64,000 nucleotides of DNA, from assembly GCF_002259605.1 (NCBI RefSeq), contig NZ_MWWR01000009.1, positions 1-64,000 of the forward strand, given 5' to 3'. The position numbers and the translations under genes were made by a program. Source of the stretch: Pseudoscardovia radai (lineage in GTDB: Bacteria > Actinomycetota > Actinomycetes > Actinomycetales > Bifidobacteriaceae). The stretch's first letter is position 1. Every line of letters starts with the position of its first letter. Positions 45,011-54,525 of the stretch are shown in pieces. The notes under the pieces are model-generated. The model saw only the letters and a list, made by a program, of their open reading frames with translations. It made no database searches and had not been told where the DNA came from.

Positions 45011-46471
45011 ATGAAGCAATCGGACGCGCTGAAGATCCTCGACGCCGGCGCATCGGTGTTCCTGACCGGCGCCCCGGGCGCAGGCAAGACCTATGTGCTC
45101 AACCAGTTCATCTCGTCCGCCCGCGCGGCCGGGAAAATCGTGTCGATAACCGCCACCACGGGCATCGCCTCCACGCATATCAACGGCCAGACCATCCACT
45201 CGTGGAGCGGCATGGGAGTGGCGCAGGCGCCGACCGAGGCGCTTCTTCGCCGCGCCCGCACCTACCGCGGCAAGGCCATCCGCCGCGCCGACGTGCTCGT
45301 CATCGACGAGATCTCCATGATGCCCGCCTGGCAGTTCGACATGGTCGACCGCATCTGCCGCGCCATCCGCCACGACGCCGGCCACCCCTTCGGCGGCCTC
45401 CAGGTCGTCATCTCCGGCGACCTCTTCCAGCTGCCGCCCGTCGTCCGCACCAACCGCGGCAACTCGGACGACGGCCTGCGCATGGACCCAGACGTGGCGC
45501 AATACCGCCAGTCCTACGCCGACGCCGGGCACGACCCCGACGGCTTCATCACCGAATCCTTCGTGTGGCGCGACTTCGACCCGGTGGTGTGCTACCTCAC
45601 CGAGCAGCACAGGCAGGACCACGGCGAGCTGCTGAGCGTCCTGACCCATATCCGCGAGGGCGCCGTGACGCCCGCCGACCGCGCGGTGCTCGACGGCCGC
45701 GTCGGCGCCGTGCCCGTGGACATGCCGATCGTGCGCCTGTACCCGACCAACCGCCAGGCCGACCAGCTCAACGACATGCGCCTGTACCAGCTGCCCGGGA
45801 TGTCGCATGATTTCATCGCCACGTCCACGGGCTCGCCCACGCTTGTCAAGCAGCTCAAGCGCTCGATGCTCGCCCCGGAAAGGCTGTCGCTGAAAAAGGG
45901 CGCCGTGGTCATGGCGCTGCGCAACGATTCCGAGCACCGGTACGTGAACGGGTCCATCGGCGTGGTGACGGATTTCGAGAAGCGGCTGTCATCCGGCGCG
46001 CCCTCGGCCGCGTCCGAGGCGGCGGGCGGCGCGCCCATCGTGAGCTTCGACAACGGCAATGTGGTGACGATGCACCCGGCCGATTGGCAGATCACGGACA
46101 ACGACGCGGTGCTGGCGGAGGTCTCGCAGATCCCGCTGCGTTGCGCGTGGGGCATTACGATTCACAAGTCGCAGGGCATGACGCTGGACGCCGCGGTGAT
46201 GGACCTGCGCCGCACGTTCGCGCCCGGCATGGGGTATGTGGCGCTGTCACGCGTGGAGTCGCTCGACGGGCTGTACCTCGAAGGGGTCGGCCCGCGTGCG
46301 TTCGAGGTAAGCGAGGGCGCCATGCGCATCGACAGGGAGCTCGTGGCGCGCTCCGAGAAGGCGTGCGAAACGCTTGGGCACGTCGGCGCGATTGCGCTGA
46401 CGAAGGTGGATGGCGCGTCGTCGGCGGATGATGGCGAGGACGACGAATTCGCGCAGGGCGTTCTGTTCTGA
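45011..46471 (+). CDS. Pif1-like helicase (AAA family ATPase)
   Basis: 486 residues. Walker A FLTGAPGAGKTYVLNQF, motif Ic ATTGIASTHINGQTIHSWSG, Walker B VLVIDEISMMPAWQFDMVD, motif III VVISGDLFQLPPVV, and the C-terminal Pif1 signature WGITIHKSQGMTLDAAVMDL. A 5' to 3' DNA helicase of superfamily 1B, acting at replication forks or in repair. AGGAGAAAGGGAG precedes the start. Next to the toxin-like island but oriented away from it. Confidence 0.92.
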   Translation: MKQSDALKILDAGASVFLTGAPGAGKTYVLNQFISSARAAGKIVSITATTGIASTHINGQTIHSWSGMGVAQAPTEALLRRARTYRGKAIRRADVLVIDEISMMPAWQFDMVDRICRAIRHDAGHPFGGLQVVISGDLFQLPPVVRTNRGNSDDGLRMDPDVAQYRQSYADAGHDPDGFITESFVWRDFDPVVCYLTEQHRQDHGELLSVLTHIREGAVTPADRAVLDGRVGAVPVDMPIVRLYPTNRQADQLNDMRLYQLPGMSHDFIATSTGSPTLVKQLKRSMLAPERLSLKKGAVVMALRNDSEHRYVNGSIGVVTDFEKRLSSGAPSAASEAAGGAPIVSFDNGNVVTMHPADWQITDNDAVLAEVSQIPLRCAWGITIHKSQGMTLDAAVMDLRRTFAPGMGYVALSRVESLDGLYLEGVGPRAFEVSEGAMRIDRELVARSEKACETLGHVGAIALTKVDGASSADDGEDDEFAQGVLF

Positions 46472-46589
46472 GGCGGGTGGCGGCGCGCGGGCGGGCGTTG
46501 CATGGTGTGCGCGCGACGGTAACCCTGCGCATGGCGGCGGCATTCCTGCGCGCGGCGGCGGTATCGTAGAGACGTCGAAAGGAGCCCGC

Positions 46590-47213
46590 ATGTATTACTC
46601 CGATCCGGCCGAGCTCGTCTCCGCCGCGCCGGTCACCTTCGCGCTGATCGCAATCAACATCATCGTCTTCCTTCTTGAAACCGTGGCGGGCGGCAGCACC
46701 GATATCCGCGTGGCACGGCGCTTCGGCGCCATGACGGTGCGTGACATCCGCCGCGGCCAGTGGTGGCGCCTGATGACGTCGATGTTCGTGCATTTCGGCT
46801 TCGTGCACCTGGCGTGCAACATGATGTCGCTTCTGTACCTCGGCGTGGTGATCGAGATGGCGTTCGGCACGCGGATCATGACGGGGTCACTGTTCCTCAT
46901 CGTGACGTATCTTGTGTCGGGGTTGCTCGGAAACCTGCTGACGTGGGCGGTTCAGGAGTCCAGCGGGCAATACGATGTCGTCTCCGCCGGCGCCTCCGGT
47001 GCGATCTGCGGGCTGCTCGGCGTGTACGTGGCGATGCTGTTCGTGCCGTCCCTGCGTGCGTATCTCAATGTGGGCGCCATCGTGACGAATGTGTTCCTGT
47101 GCATCGCGCCGGGGCTGGGCAACCGCGGCATCAACCTGTCGGCGCATGTGGGCGGCCTCATCGGCGGCTTCCTCATCGGAACCGGGTACTTCTGGCTGCT
47201 GTTCTCCGCATGA
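46590..47213 (+). CDS. Rhomboid-family intramembrane serine protease
   Basis: 207 residues, six membrane segments. Catalytic Ser in AGASGAICGLLG and His in LSAHVGGLIGGFLIG, plus the HFGFVHLACNM loop. Cleaves transmembrane substrates. AAAGGAG precedes ATG 46590. Stands alone between helicase and proS. Confidence 0.92.
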   Translation: MYYSDPAELVSAAPVTFALIAINIIVFLLETVAGGSTDIRVARRFGAMTVRDIRRGQWWRLMTSMFVHFGFVHLACNMMSLLYLGVVIEMAFGTRIMTGSLFLIVTYLVSGLLGNLLTWAVQESSGQYDVVSAGASGAICGLLGVYVAMLFVPSLRAYLNVGAIVTNVFLCIAPGLGNRGINLSAHVGGLIGGFLIGTGYFWLLFSA

Positions 47214-47328
47214 GGGAGGATGCCCGGGCGCGGTGTCTGATGAGCGGCGGAAGCATCGTGGACTCTCGCCGCCGCGCGGCGCCGGGACCATCGTGCTTTG
47301 TCACGCAACGCGAATAGTCTGAGGAACC

Positions 47329-49146
47329 ATGAGCTCACATGTTATGCGTATGTCCACCCTGTTCCTGCGCACGCTGCGCGACGATCCCGCCGATGCCGAC
47401 GTCGACTCCGCCAAGCTGCTGACGCGCGCCGGATATATTCGCAAGGTCGCCCCGGGCCTGTACGCCTGGCTCCCGCTCGGCCTCAAGGTCCTCAACAAGA
47501 TCGAGGCCATCGTGCGCGAGGAAATCGACGCGATCGGCGGCCAGGAAGTCCACTTCACCGCCATGCAGCCGCGCGAGCCGTACGAGCGCACGCACCGCTG
47601 GGAGGAATACGGCGAGAACATCTTCCGCTTCAAGGACCGCCACGACCAGGACTACCTGCTTGCCCCGACCCATGAGGAGATGTTCACCCTCATGGCCAAG
47701 GACATGTACTCCTCTTACAAGGACCTTCCCGTCACGCTCTACCAGATCCAGAGCAAGTACCGCGACGAATTCCGCCCGCGCGCCGGCCTGATCCGCGGCC
47801 GCGAGTTCGTGATGAAGGACGCCTACTCCTTCACGATCGACAAGGAAGGACTCATCAAGTGCTATGACGAGGAGCGCGCGGCCTACCGTCGCATCTACGA
47901 CCGCCTGGGCGTGAAGTACGTCATCGTGCATGCCGTGTCCGGCCCGATGGGCGGCTTCGAATCCGAGGAGTTCCTTGCGCCGCTGCCCATTGGCGAGGAC
48001 ACCTTCGCCATGTCGCCGTCCGGCAAGGCTTGGAACGTCGAGGCGCTGACCACGCCGGTGCCCGAGCCCGTCGACTTCACCGACACCCCGGCCATGGAGG
48101 CGCTGGCGACGCCGGATTCCAAGACCATCGAGACGCTGGTCGCGCAGGCCAATGCGCTGCATCCGCGCTCCGACGGGCGTGAGTGGACCGCCGCCGACAC
48201 GCTGAAGAACCTGATCATCGCGGTCAAGCACCCGGAGGACGAGGACCATGACAAGCCGTGGCGCGAAATCGTGGCCATCGGCGTTCCCGGCGACCGCACC
48301 GTCGACATGAAGCGTCTCGAGGCCAGCTTCGCCCCGGCCGAGATCGAGGAGGCCACCGAGGACGACCTCAAGGCGCATCCCGAGCTTGTCAAGGGCTACA
48401 TCGGCCCGATGGTGCTCGGCCCGCAGGCCAAGGCCGCCGGCATCAAGTGCCCGATCCGTTACCTCATCGACCCGCATGTGACGCGCGGCGCCGAGTGGAT
48501 CACGGGCGCCGACAAGGAGGGCACGCATCTGTTCCACGCCGTGTGGGGCCGCGACTTCGAGGCCGACGGCACCGTGGAGGCCGTGCAGGTGCGCGACGGC
48601 GACATGAGCCCCGACGGCTCCGGTCCGCTCAGCTTCGAGCGCGGCGTGGAGATCGGCCAGGTGTTCCAGCTTGGCCTGAAGTACTCCGAGGCGCTTGATT
48701 TCAAGGTTCTCAACCAGCAGGGCAAGGCCGTGCCGGTGTGGATGGGCTCCTATGGCATCGGTGTTTCGCGCGTGATGGCGTGCATCGCCGAGTTCCACCA
48801 TGACGACAAGGGCCTGGCGTGGCCTGTGTCCGTGGCTCCGGCGCAGGTGCACGTGGTGGCGACGGGCAAGGACCCCAAGGCGTTCGAGGCCGCCGACGCG
48901 CTGGTGTCCGAGCTGGCCGACGCCGGCGTGGAGGTCCTCTACGATGACCGCGCCGGCAAGGTGAGCCCCGGCGTGAAGTTCAAGGACGCCGAGCTCATCG
49001 GTGCGCCGATCATCGCCGTCGTGGGCCGCGACACCGTGAACAACGGCACGATCGAGATTCGCGACCGCAACGGCGAGAATGACGAGGCCGTTGCTGTGGC
49101 CGACGCCGCCGCCCGCATCCGCGAGCGCATCGCCGCGCTTCAGTAG
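47329..49146 (+). CDS. proS: Prolyl-tRNA synthetase
   Basis: 605 residues, bacterial type with the editing insertion (about residues 230-400). Class II motif 1 to 3 regions: [40 protein letters not shown] and [15 protein letters not shown], with the anticodon-binding domain at the end. GAGGAACC precedes ATG 47329; in-frame ATGs 15 and 21 bases later are alternatives. Confidence 0.96.
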   Translation: MSSHVMRMSTLFLRTLRDDPADADVDSAKLLTRAGYIRKVAPGLYAWLPLGLKVLNKIEAIVREEIDAIGGQEVHFTAMQPREPYERTHRWEEYGENIFRFKDRHDQDYLLAPTHEEMFTLMAKDMYSSYKDLPVTLYQIQSKYRDEFRPRAGLIRGREFVMKDAYSFTIDKEGLIKCYDEERAAYRRIYDRLGVKYVIVHAVSGPMGGFESEEFLAPLPIGEDTFAMSPSGKAWNVEALTTPVPEPVDFTDTPAMEALATPDSKTIETLVAQANALHPRSDGREWTAADTLKNLIIAVKHPEDEDHDKPWREIVAIGVPGDRTVDMKRLEASFAPAEIEEATEDDLKAHPELVKGYIGPMVLGPQAKAAGIKCPIRYLIDPHVTRGAEWITGADKEGTHLFHAVWGRDFEADGTVEAVQVRDGDMSPDGSGPLSFERGVEIGQVFQLGLKYSEALDFKVLNQQGKAVPVWMGSYGIGVSRVMACIAEFHHDDKGLAWPVSVAPAQVHVVATGKDPKAFEAADALVSELADAGVEVLYDDRAGKVSPGVKFKDAELIGAPIIAVVGRDTVNNGTIEIRDRNGENDEAVAVADAAARIRERIAALQ

Positions 49147-49231
49147 CGCGCGCGGGGCGGAGGCGGGTGCGCGGGTGTCGGTGCTGCGCGCGGCGCGGGT
49201 GGCGCGGCGCGGGTGCCCGGGCGCGGTGCGC

Positions 49232-49858
49232 GCACCGAGGGTGCACGGGATTGCACCCTCGGTGCTGGTTACCTCTCCAGATGCGGCTGATTCTCTGCCT
49301 AACCGGGGTCGAGGGTGCACGATTGTGCGCCTTCGGTGGCGGTTGCCCTTTCAAACCCGGCTGAATCCTTGCCTAACCGGGGTTGAGGGTGCACGATTAT
49401 GCGCCCTCGGTGGGGGATAGGCCATCTGGCGGGGTCATCGGCCGGGGTAATCGTGGTCGAGGGTGCACGATTGTGCTCCTTCGGCGCGGAATAGGTTCCT
49501 CAAACCCGGCCTGCCCCTCTCTAACCGCGGTCGAGGGTGCACGATTATGCGCCCTCGGTGGGGGTGGGCTGTCTGGCGGTGTGGTTGGCGGGGGTAATCG
49601 TGGTCGAGGGTGCACAGGATTGCACCCTCGGTGCTGGTTACCTCTCCAGATGCGGCCGATTCTCTGCCTAATCCGGGTCGAGGGTGCACGGGATTGCACC
49701 TTCGGTGGCCACTGTCCCTTCAAACCCGGCCGATCTTTTGCCTAACCGGGGTTGAGGGTGCACGATTGTGCGCCCTCGGTGGGGGATAGGCCGTCTGGTG
49801 GGGTGGTTGGCCGGGGTAATCGTGGTTGGGGGTGCAGGATTTTGCGCCCTCGGCGACG
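49232..49858. repeat. Family A palindromic array 8 (9 copies)
   Basis: Copies near 49233, 49307, 49380, 49457, 49531, 49602, 49676, 49749 and 49823. The first copy is symmetrical (CACCGAGGG...CCCTCGGTG). Downstream of proS. Confidence 0.9.
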
Positions 49859-50286
49859 GGCAGCCCATGGCGCATGGCGGGGGCGCTTGGCAGAGACCGC
49901 CGAGATCGTGCGCACCGCCGATGGCATGCTGCGCGCCGCCGAGATCGTGCACGCCACCGATGCCGTGCACCGCTGAGAAATCGTCGAGATACGCCAGAAT
50001 GGGACAATTTGGCGTTCGCTATGCGGACATTGTGGATAAATCCGTCCACATCGTAAGCTTTCGCCGACGTTTTTCCACATTGTCCGAAACCGGCCGCGTC
50101 AGCGTGTCGCATGCGTCATAGTGGACGCACCTTCCGCACGACGACGAGAGCATCGCATCCCCTGCGAACAGTCGACGCCGCGCGCACGGAGCGCGGGGCG
50201 CATCCGCGGAAGGCGACGCAACCGGCCGACGGCGAGCGCAAGCTTCGCCGCCGAGTCGGTGGAAAGAAAGAATGAAAGGAAGAACA
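49859..50286. other. Upstream region of the ssb-like gene
   Basis: No gene recognised. Contains a short imperfect repeat of CCGCCGAGATCGTGC near 49900-49960 and an inverted repeat TGTGGA-N8-TCCACA at 50031-50050 whose left half is a DnaA-box complement (TGTGGATAA). GAAAGGAAG serves the gene at 50287. Confidence 0.4.
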
Positions 50287-50934
50287 ATGGCACAGCAATC
50301 CATGGTCACGGTGACCGGTTATGTAGGCGGCGAGCCCCGGCTGATCGGGGACGTCGGCAAGGTCCCCTGCTGCGTGTTCCGCGTGGCCAGCACTCGCCGG
50401 TATTTCAGCCAGCGCGAAGGCAGATGGGAGGACCTCCCCACCACCTGGATGTCGGTGCGGGCGTATCGTCAGCTCGCACTGAATGTCAAGGAATCCATCT
50501 CCCGCGGCGACCCCGTCATCATCAACGGGCAGCTGGTATCCGACAGCTGGAAGGCGCAGGACGGCAGCATGAGGACGGCGTTGTCCATCGAAGCGGCGTC
50601 CATTGGGCACGACCTGAGCCGCGGTGTCAGCTCGTTCGAGCGCAAGTCGCGCAATTCCAAGCCGTCCCAGGTGGCGCAGGACGAGGAGGACGCCGCCCGC
50701 GCGGCGGTGTCGTCCATGGAAGCCCGCGCATCTGGTGGGGGAGCTCCTCCCGCCGGGTCGGGTCAGACGTTCGGCGTCACGCGGCCGTTCGGCTCGGGCG
50801 ATGGTGCGTCGGGCGAAGACGATGCGCGGGGCGTAGACGCTGAGGCCGCGGGCGAGGGCGAGGCGGCGGATGCCGCGGAGGACGCGGAGGAATCCGAGCC
50901 CGGCGGCGCTGGGTTCCGCCCCGGTGTTTTCTGA
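50287..50934 (+). CDS. Single-stranded DNA-binding protein paralogue
   Basis: 215 residues. OB fold in the first 110 residues (SMVTVTGYVGGEPRLIGDVG, then WMSVRAYRQLALNVKESISR). The C-terminal half is acidic and Gly/Ala-rich but ends in GGAGFRPGVF instead of the DDDIPF-type acidic tip that recruits partners. It is not beside rpsF/rpsR, where the housekeeping ssb is usually found, so it is likely a second, specialised SSB, as used in competence or mobile elements. Confidence 0.85.
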   Translation: MAQQSMVTVTGYVGGEPRLIGDVGKVPCCVFRVASTRRYFSQREGRWEDLPTTWMSVRAYRQLALNVKESISRGDPVIINGQLVSDSWKAQDGSMRTALSIEAASIGHDLSRGVSSFERKSRNSKPSQVAQDEEDAARAAVSSMEARASGGGAPPAGSGQTFGVTRPFGSGDGASGEDDARGVDAEAAGEGEAADAAEDAEESEPGGAGFRPGVF

Positions 50935-50948
50935 TCCATGATGCACCC

Positions 50949-50998
50949 GCTGTGCCGGGGGACGATGTCTCGTTTCCCGGCACAGCCCCTTGCTTTTC
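50949..50998 (+). terminator. Terminator after the ssb-like gene
   Basis: GCTGTGCCGGG (50949-50959) pairs perfectly with CCCGGCACAGC (50976-50986), followed by CCCTTGCTTTTC. Confidence 0.7.
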
Positions 50999-51009
50999 GA
51001 GACTCATAC

Positions 51010-51425
51010 GACGGTGGGGAGAAAAGAGGAGCGGGGAAGAAAGAAGAAAAAGGACGAGGGAAGAAGGAGGGAAAAAGGGGAAAGAAAAGAACAGGACGAG
51101 GGGTGAGAAAGGGAGGAGAAAAAGAAGGGGCAGAGAGACATGGATGGAAAGAGCGGGAATGGGGAAAGGAGAGGGAAGAGGGAGGAGGCGGAGGGGTGGA
51201 GTCAAAGGGAGATGGGGAGGAGGGAGAAAGATTTGAACGGGACAAGAGGGAATAGGGGAAAAGGAGAGGGAAGAAGGAGGAGGCGGAGGGGTGGAGTCAA
51301 AGGGAGATGGGGAGGAGGGAGAAAGATCTGAACGGGAAAAGAAGGAATAGGGGAAAGGAGGGGGAAGAGGGAAGACGAGAGACGGGGAGAAGGAGACGGA
51401 GGAGAGAGGGCGGAAAAAGAATAGA
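51010..51425 (+). repeat. Long polypurine tract with 95-bp direct repeat
   Basis: About 415 bases almost free of C and T on the plus strand. Within it 51181-51275 is directly repeated at 51276-51370 with a few substitutions. Not coding; the open frames are Lys/Arg/Glu/Gly only. Mirror-rich purine runs of this length can form triplex (H-DNA) structures. Confidence 0.9.
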
Positions 51426-51824
51426 GAATAGATGCGCTCGGCGCGGGACGTGTTTTCATCCCGGACCTGACGCGTGCCAAGATGCATGCCGATTCCCGAG
51501 CCAGCCTCGCATCGGCTTCGTTCACCGCACGCTTCGCTGCACGTACGATTCCCAGTTCCACTGCACGCGCCTGTCCCCCGCACTGCCGCATTCGCGAACG
51601 GTATGCCAGGTCCGCGACTCCGCATGCCGATTCGCGAGCTGCCCCGCTCCGCCCCGCTCCACCGTTCGTCCCCGCCATTCGCTCCATCGCGCTCCACGCG
51701 CTCCGCCCAGCTTCACCACGCATTCCATCCCGTTTCGCCGCCTGCCACTCACCCCGCACCCTGCCTCGCACCAGACTCCCATTCCACCGCCCGCCCCACC
51801 CCGCTCCCACAGGCCAATTGTCCC
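51426..51824. other. C-rich gap before the T7SS-like operon
   Basis: About 400 bases relatively rich in C on the plus strand, opposite in skew to the tract before it. No gene, repeat or hairpin recognised. Confidence 0.4.
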
Positions 51825-51854
51825 TTGAAAACATTATGTTGGAGTACATATAGT
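51825..51854 (+). promoter_or_regulatory. Promoter of the T7SS-like operon
   Basis: TTGAAA (51825-51830), 18-base spacer, TATAGT (51849-51854), 33 bases before the kinase start codon, in the only AT-rich patch of the region. Confidence 0.55.
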
Positions 51855-51886
51855 GAGAAGATATCCACGAGACGAGGGGCACACCT

Positions 51887-53650
51887 ATGGCTGGGGTAGG
51901 AGAAGTGATAGCCGGGCGGTACAGGATCGACAAGGTGATCGGTCACGGCGGCATGTCGACCGTCTATCTTGCGACCGATACGAAGCTCAACAAGCAGTGG
52001 GCGCTCAAGGAGATCCGCACCGTCGGCGACGCCGAGCAGCGTGACGTCATCATCAAGGGCCTGGTCAACGAGGCGAACCTGCTCAAGGGCCTCAACCACC
52101 CGGCCATTCCGCGAATCGTCGATCTGTTCCAGACGGACGCGAAGAACGCCGACGAAATCTACATCGTCATGGATTACGTCGAGGGCCGCACCCTCAGCCG
52201 CCTCGTGACGAAGAAGGGCCCGCAGTCCGAGCAGGTCGTCGCCGACTGGGGCGTCCAGCTTTGCGACGTGCTCGATTACCTGCATCGCCGCAACCCGTCC
52301 ATCATTTACCGCGACGTCAAGCCGTCGAACGTCATGCTCACGCCCGACGGCGCCATCCGCCTCATCGATTTCGGCATCGCCCGCGAGATCCCCGGCAAGG
52401 GAACCGAAGGCCGCACGCTGCTGGGTGACCCCCGCCCCCTCGGCACCCAGGGCTTCGGCGCGCCGGAGCAGTTCGAGGACGGCGCCCCCATCGACGCCCG
52501 CACCGATATCTATGCGCTGGGCGCCACGCTGTTCTATCTGCTCACCGGCGTCAACCCGCACACGAACCCGATGAAGCCGATCCGCCAGATCGACCCCTCG
52601 CTGTCCGAGGGTCTCGAGGAGGTCATCCTCAGGGCCACGCAGCAGGACCCGAACAAGCGCTACGCCGATTGCGCGGAGATGGCCTACGCCCTGCGTCATT
52701 ATCGTGACCGCGACGCCGCGCATAACCGCGCCTTCAGGCGCCGCGTGAGGATCTTCAACGGCCTCGTGATCGCCGCCGTGGTCTGCCTCGTCCTCGGCCT
52801 GGCCTGCATCCCCGCCGGCAACGCCAGCAGGAACAAGGACTACGACTACTGGATGCAGACGGGCGCGCAGAGCACGAACGATGCCGCCGCCGAGCAGGCC
52901 TACAGGAACGCCACCAAGGCCAAGTCCGATTCCATCGAGCCGTACGAGAAGCTGATCGCCCTGTACGAAAACGACGGACAGTTCTCGACCAGCGAGGAGC
53001 AGACCTTCAACACGCTGATCGTGGAGAACACGCAGGACCTCTCCAAGAACAGCGACAACTGGGGCACGCTGTCATACGACACCGGCCTGATGTACTGGTA
53101 CTTCTACACCCCGGATTCCGCCGTCGCGTCCGCGTCGTCGTCCGCAACCTCCGCCGAGGCCGACGAGCAGGCCCGCGGCCTGAGGGTGCGCGCCGCCTCG
53201 CAGTGGATGCACAACGCCGCCGATTCCACGGCCGACATCAAAGACAAGGCCGCGGTCTACGCCGAGATCGCCGACTTCATGACGCAGATCGACGCGAAGA
53301 TCAAGCAGGGCACCGATTCAGGCTACAGCAAGCACTTCGAGGAGCTGCGCAAGCTCGTGGAGAACAGCCAGGATGAAACGAACCCCGTTATGAGGCTCGA
53401 CGTGGCGAACCTCACCCTCTACGCACTCCAGACGTATCCGCGCAACTTCCGCGCCGAGGGAATCAGCAAGGACGATATGCTCGCCCTCGCCCAGAGTGCG
53501 GTGGACCTGGCGCAGGGCACGACCGTGAACGCCAGCGACTCCACCCAGGAGAACAACAGGAAGCGCGCCATCGATTCGAAGGACGCCACCACCACAGCCA
53601 TTGAGAACGCCTTCATCGACGTCACCGGCCAGAAGGGAAACGAAGCATGA
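51887..53650 (+). CDS. Transmembrane Ser/Thr protein kinase with EssB/YukC-like layout
   Basis: 587 residues. Kinase domain (1-270) with Gly loop GHGGMSTVYLA, Lys41, Glu62, catalytic loop YRDVKPSN (141-148, Tyr replacing the usual His) and DFG at 161-163: all catalytic residues are present. A membrane segment is at about 288-310 (IFNGLVIAAVVCLVLGLACI), then an outside domain of 275 residues predicted helical and repeat-like (AYRNATKAKSDSIEPYEKLI). This kinase-membrane-helical order is that of the T7SS component EssB/YukC, whose kinase domain is normally dead. First gene of the operon; its stop overlaps the next start (ATGA). It could phosphorylate the Thr-repeat protein encoded next. Confidence 0.88.
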   Translation: MAGVGEVIAGRYRIDKVIGHGGMSTVYLATDTKLNKQWALKEIRTVGDAEQRDVIIKGLVNEANLLKGLNHPAIPRIVDLFQTDAKNADEIYIVMDYVEGRTLSRLVTKKGPQSEQVVADWGVQLCDVLDYLHRRNPSIIYRDVKPSNVMLTPDGAIRLIDFGIAREIPGKGTEGRTLLGDPRPLGTQGFGAPEQFEDGAPIDARTDIYALGATLFYLLTGVNPHTNPMKPIRQIDPSLSEGLEEVILRATQQDPNKRYADCAEMAYALRHYRDRDAAHNRAFRRRVRIFNGLVIAAVVCLVLGLACIPAGNASRNKDYDYWMQTGAQSTNDAAAEQAYRNATKAKSDSIEPYEKLIALYENDGQFSTSEEQTFNTLIVENTQDLSKNSDNWGTLSYDTGLMYWYFYTPDSAVASASSSATSAEADEQARGLRVRAASQWMHNAADSTADIKDKAAVYAEIADFMTQIDAKIKQGTDSGYSKHFEELRKLVENSQDETNPVMRLDVANLTLYALQTYPRNFRAEGISKDDMLALAQSAVDLAQGTTVNASDSTQENNRKRAIDSKDATTTAIENAFIDVTGQKGNEA

Positions 53651-54525
53651 CGTACACAGGTTGGAAAACGCTTGAGATCATTCTTCTCGTCGCCGCTGCC
53701 GTGCTTTTCATCGCGGCGGCCATCGTCTGGCGCGTGCTGCGCGTGCGCCAGGCACATCAGGCACTGAACGGCCAGGACAGGGAGCGCGAGATCGAGATCC
53801 TGCGCTCGAGCCGAGTGGGAACCTGGCTCGATCCGGTCGAGGACGAGCTGCGCGCCGAAACGGGTGTGTCTTCGCGTCCGGCGGAGCGCGCCACGCGCGA
53901 GCAGTCCGCCGATGAGGTGAAGCAGCCCACCAAGCGCACCCGCACGCCGAAGTCCGCTGCGGGCAATCGTGACAGGAACCCCGGCGCGCCGACGTCTCTC
54001 AACTCCGACGCCGAGATCGACGATTCCTCCGAAACCGAGCTCGCGCGAACCTCCCTTGCCAAGAAGCGCAGGAAGCGCGCGGCGTCCAACGACGACGAGG
54101 TCGAGGATTACACCCCGACCACGCTCGCAGGGCGCGATGAGGAAGACGATTCCACGCCGACCGTTCTGGCCGGCCGCGGTGATGAAGAGGATGACGATTA
54201 CCTGACCGAGCTCGCCGGAGGCGACGAGGATTCCGCGCCGACCGTTCTGGCGAAGCGCGGGTCGAAGCGTTCCGCCGCGAAGAAGGCAAACGATGCATCC
54301 GACGACGATGACGCGCCGACCGTGCTCGCGGGAATCCGCAAGCACGGCGTGAGGCAGACGGTCGACGCCGATGATGACGAGGATTCCGCGCCGACCATCC
54401 TGTGGCATTCCGATGCCGAGGATGCGAACGTTCCGCAGGGCGCGGCAGATAATACAGACGATTCCGAAGACGAAGCTCCTACCGTTCTGGCTAACGGCAG
54501 GAAGAAGAAGGGAGGCAGGCGATGA
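53647..54525 (+). CDS. Membrane protein with acidic Thr repeats
   Basis: 292 residues. One N-terminal membrane segment (about 10-30), a basic linker, then about seven acidic repeats from residue 150 on: DYTPTTLAG, DSTPTVLAG, DYLTELAGG, DSAPTVLAK, DDAPTVLAG, DSAPTILWH and DEAPTVLAN. Each holds one Thr followed two or three residues later by Leu, similar to phospho-Thr peptides bound by FHA domains (pThr at +3 Leu/Ile/Asp). The tail would be cytoplasmic if the N-terminus is outside. Overlaps both neighbours by ATGA. Family not recognised. Confidence 0.75.
   Translation: MTYTGWKTLEIILLVAAAVLFIAAAIVWRVLRVRQAHQALNGQDREREIEILRSSRVGTWLDPVEDELRAETGVSSRPAERATREQSADEVKQPTKRTRTPKSAAGNRDRNPGAPTSLNSDAEIDDSSETELARTSLAKKRRKRAASNDDEVEDYTPTTLAGRDEEDDSTPTVLAGRGDEEDDDYLTELAGGDEDSAPTVLAKRGSKRSAAKKANDASDDDDAPTVLAGIRKHGVRQTVDADDDEDSAPTILWHSDAEDANVPQGAADNTDDSEDEAPTVLANGRKKKGGRR

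Noticed and set aside
44687-45937. 416-codon minus-strand frame over the helicase gene
   Set aside because: Shadow of the Pif1-type gene; its His/Arg/Gly-rich composition is typical of antisense frames in high-GC DNA.
50938-51430. Lys/Arg/Glu/Gly-rich frames in the polypurine tract
   Set aside because: All frames of an A/G-only stretch encode only these residues; no start signals or conserved pattern.
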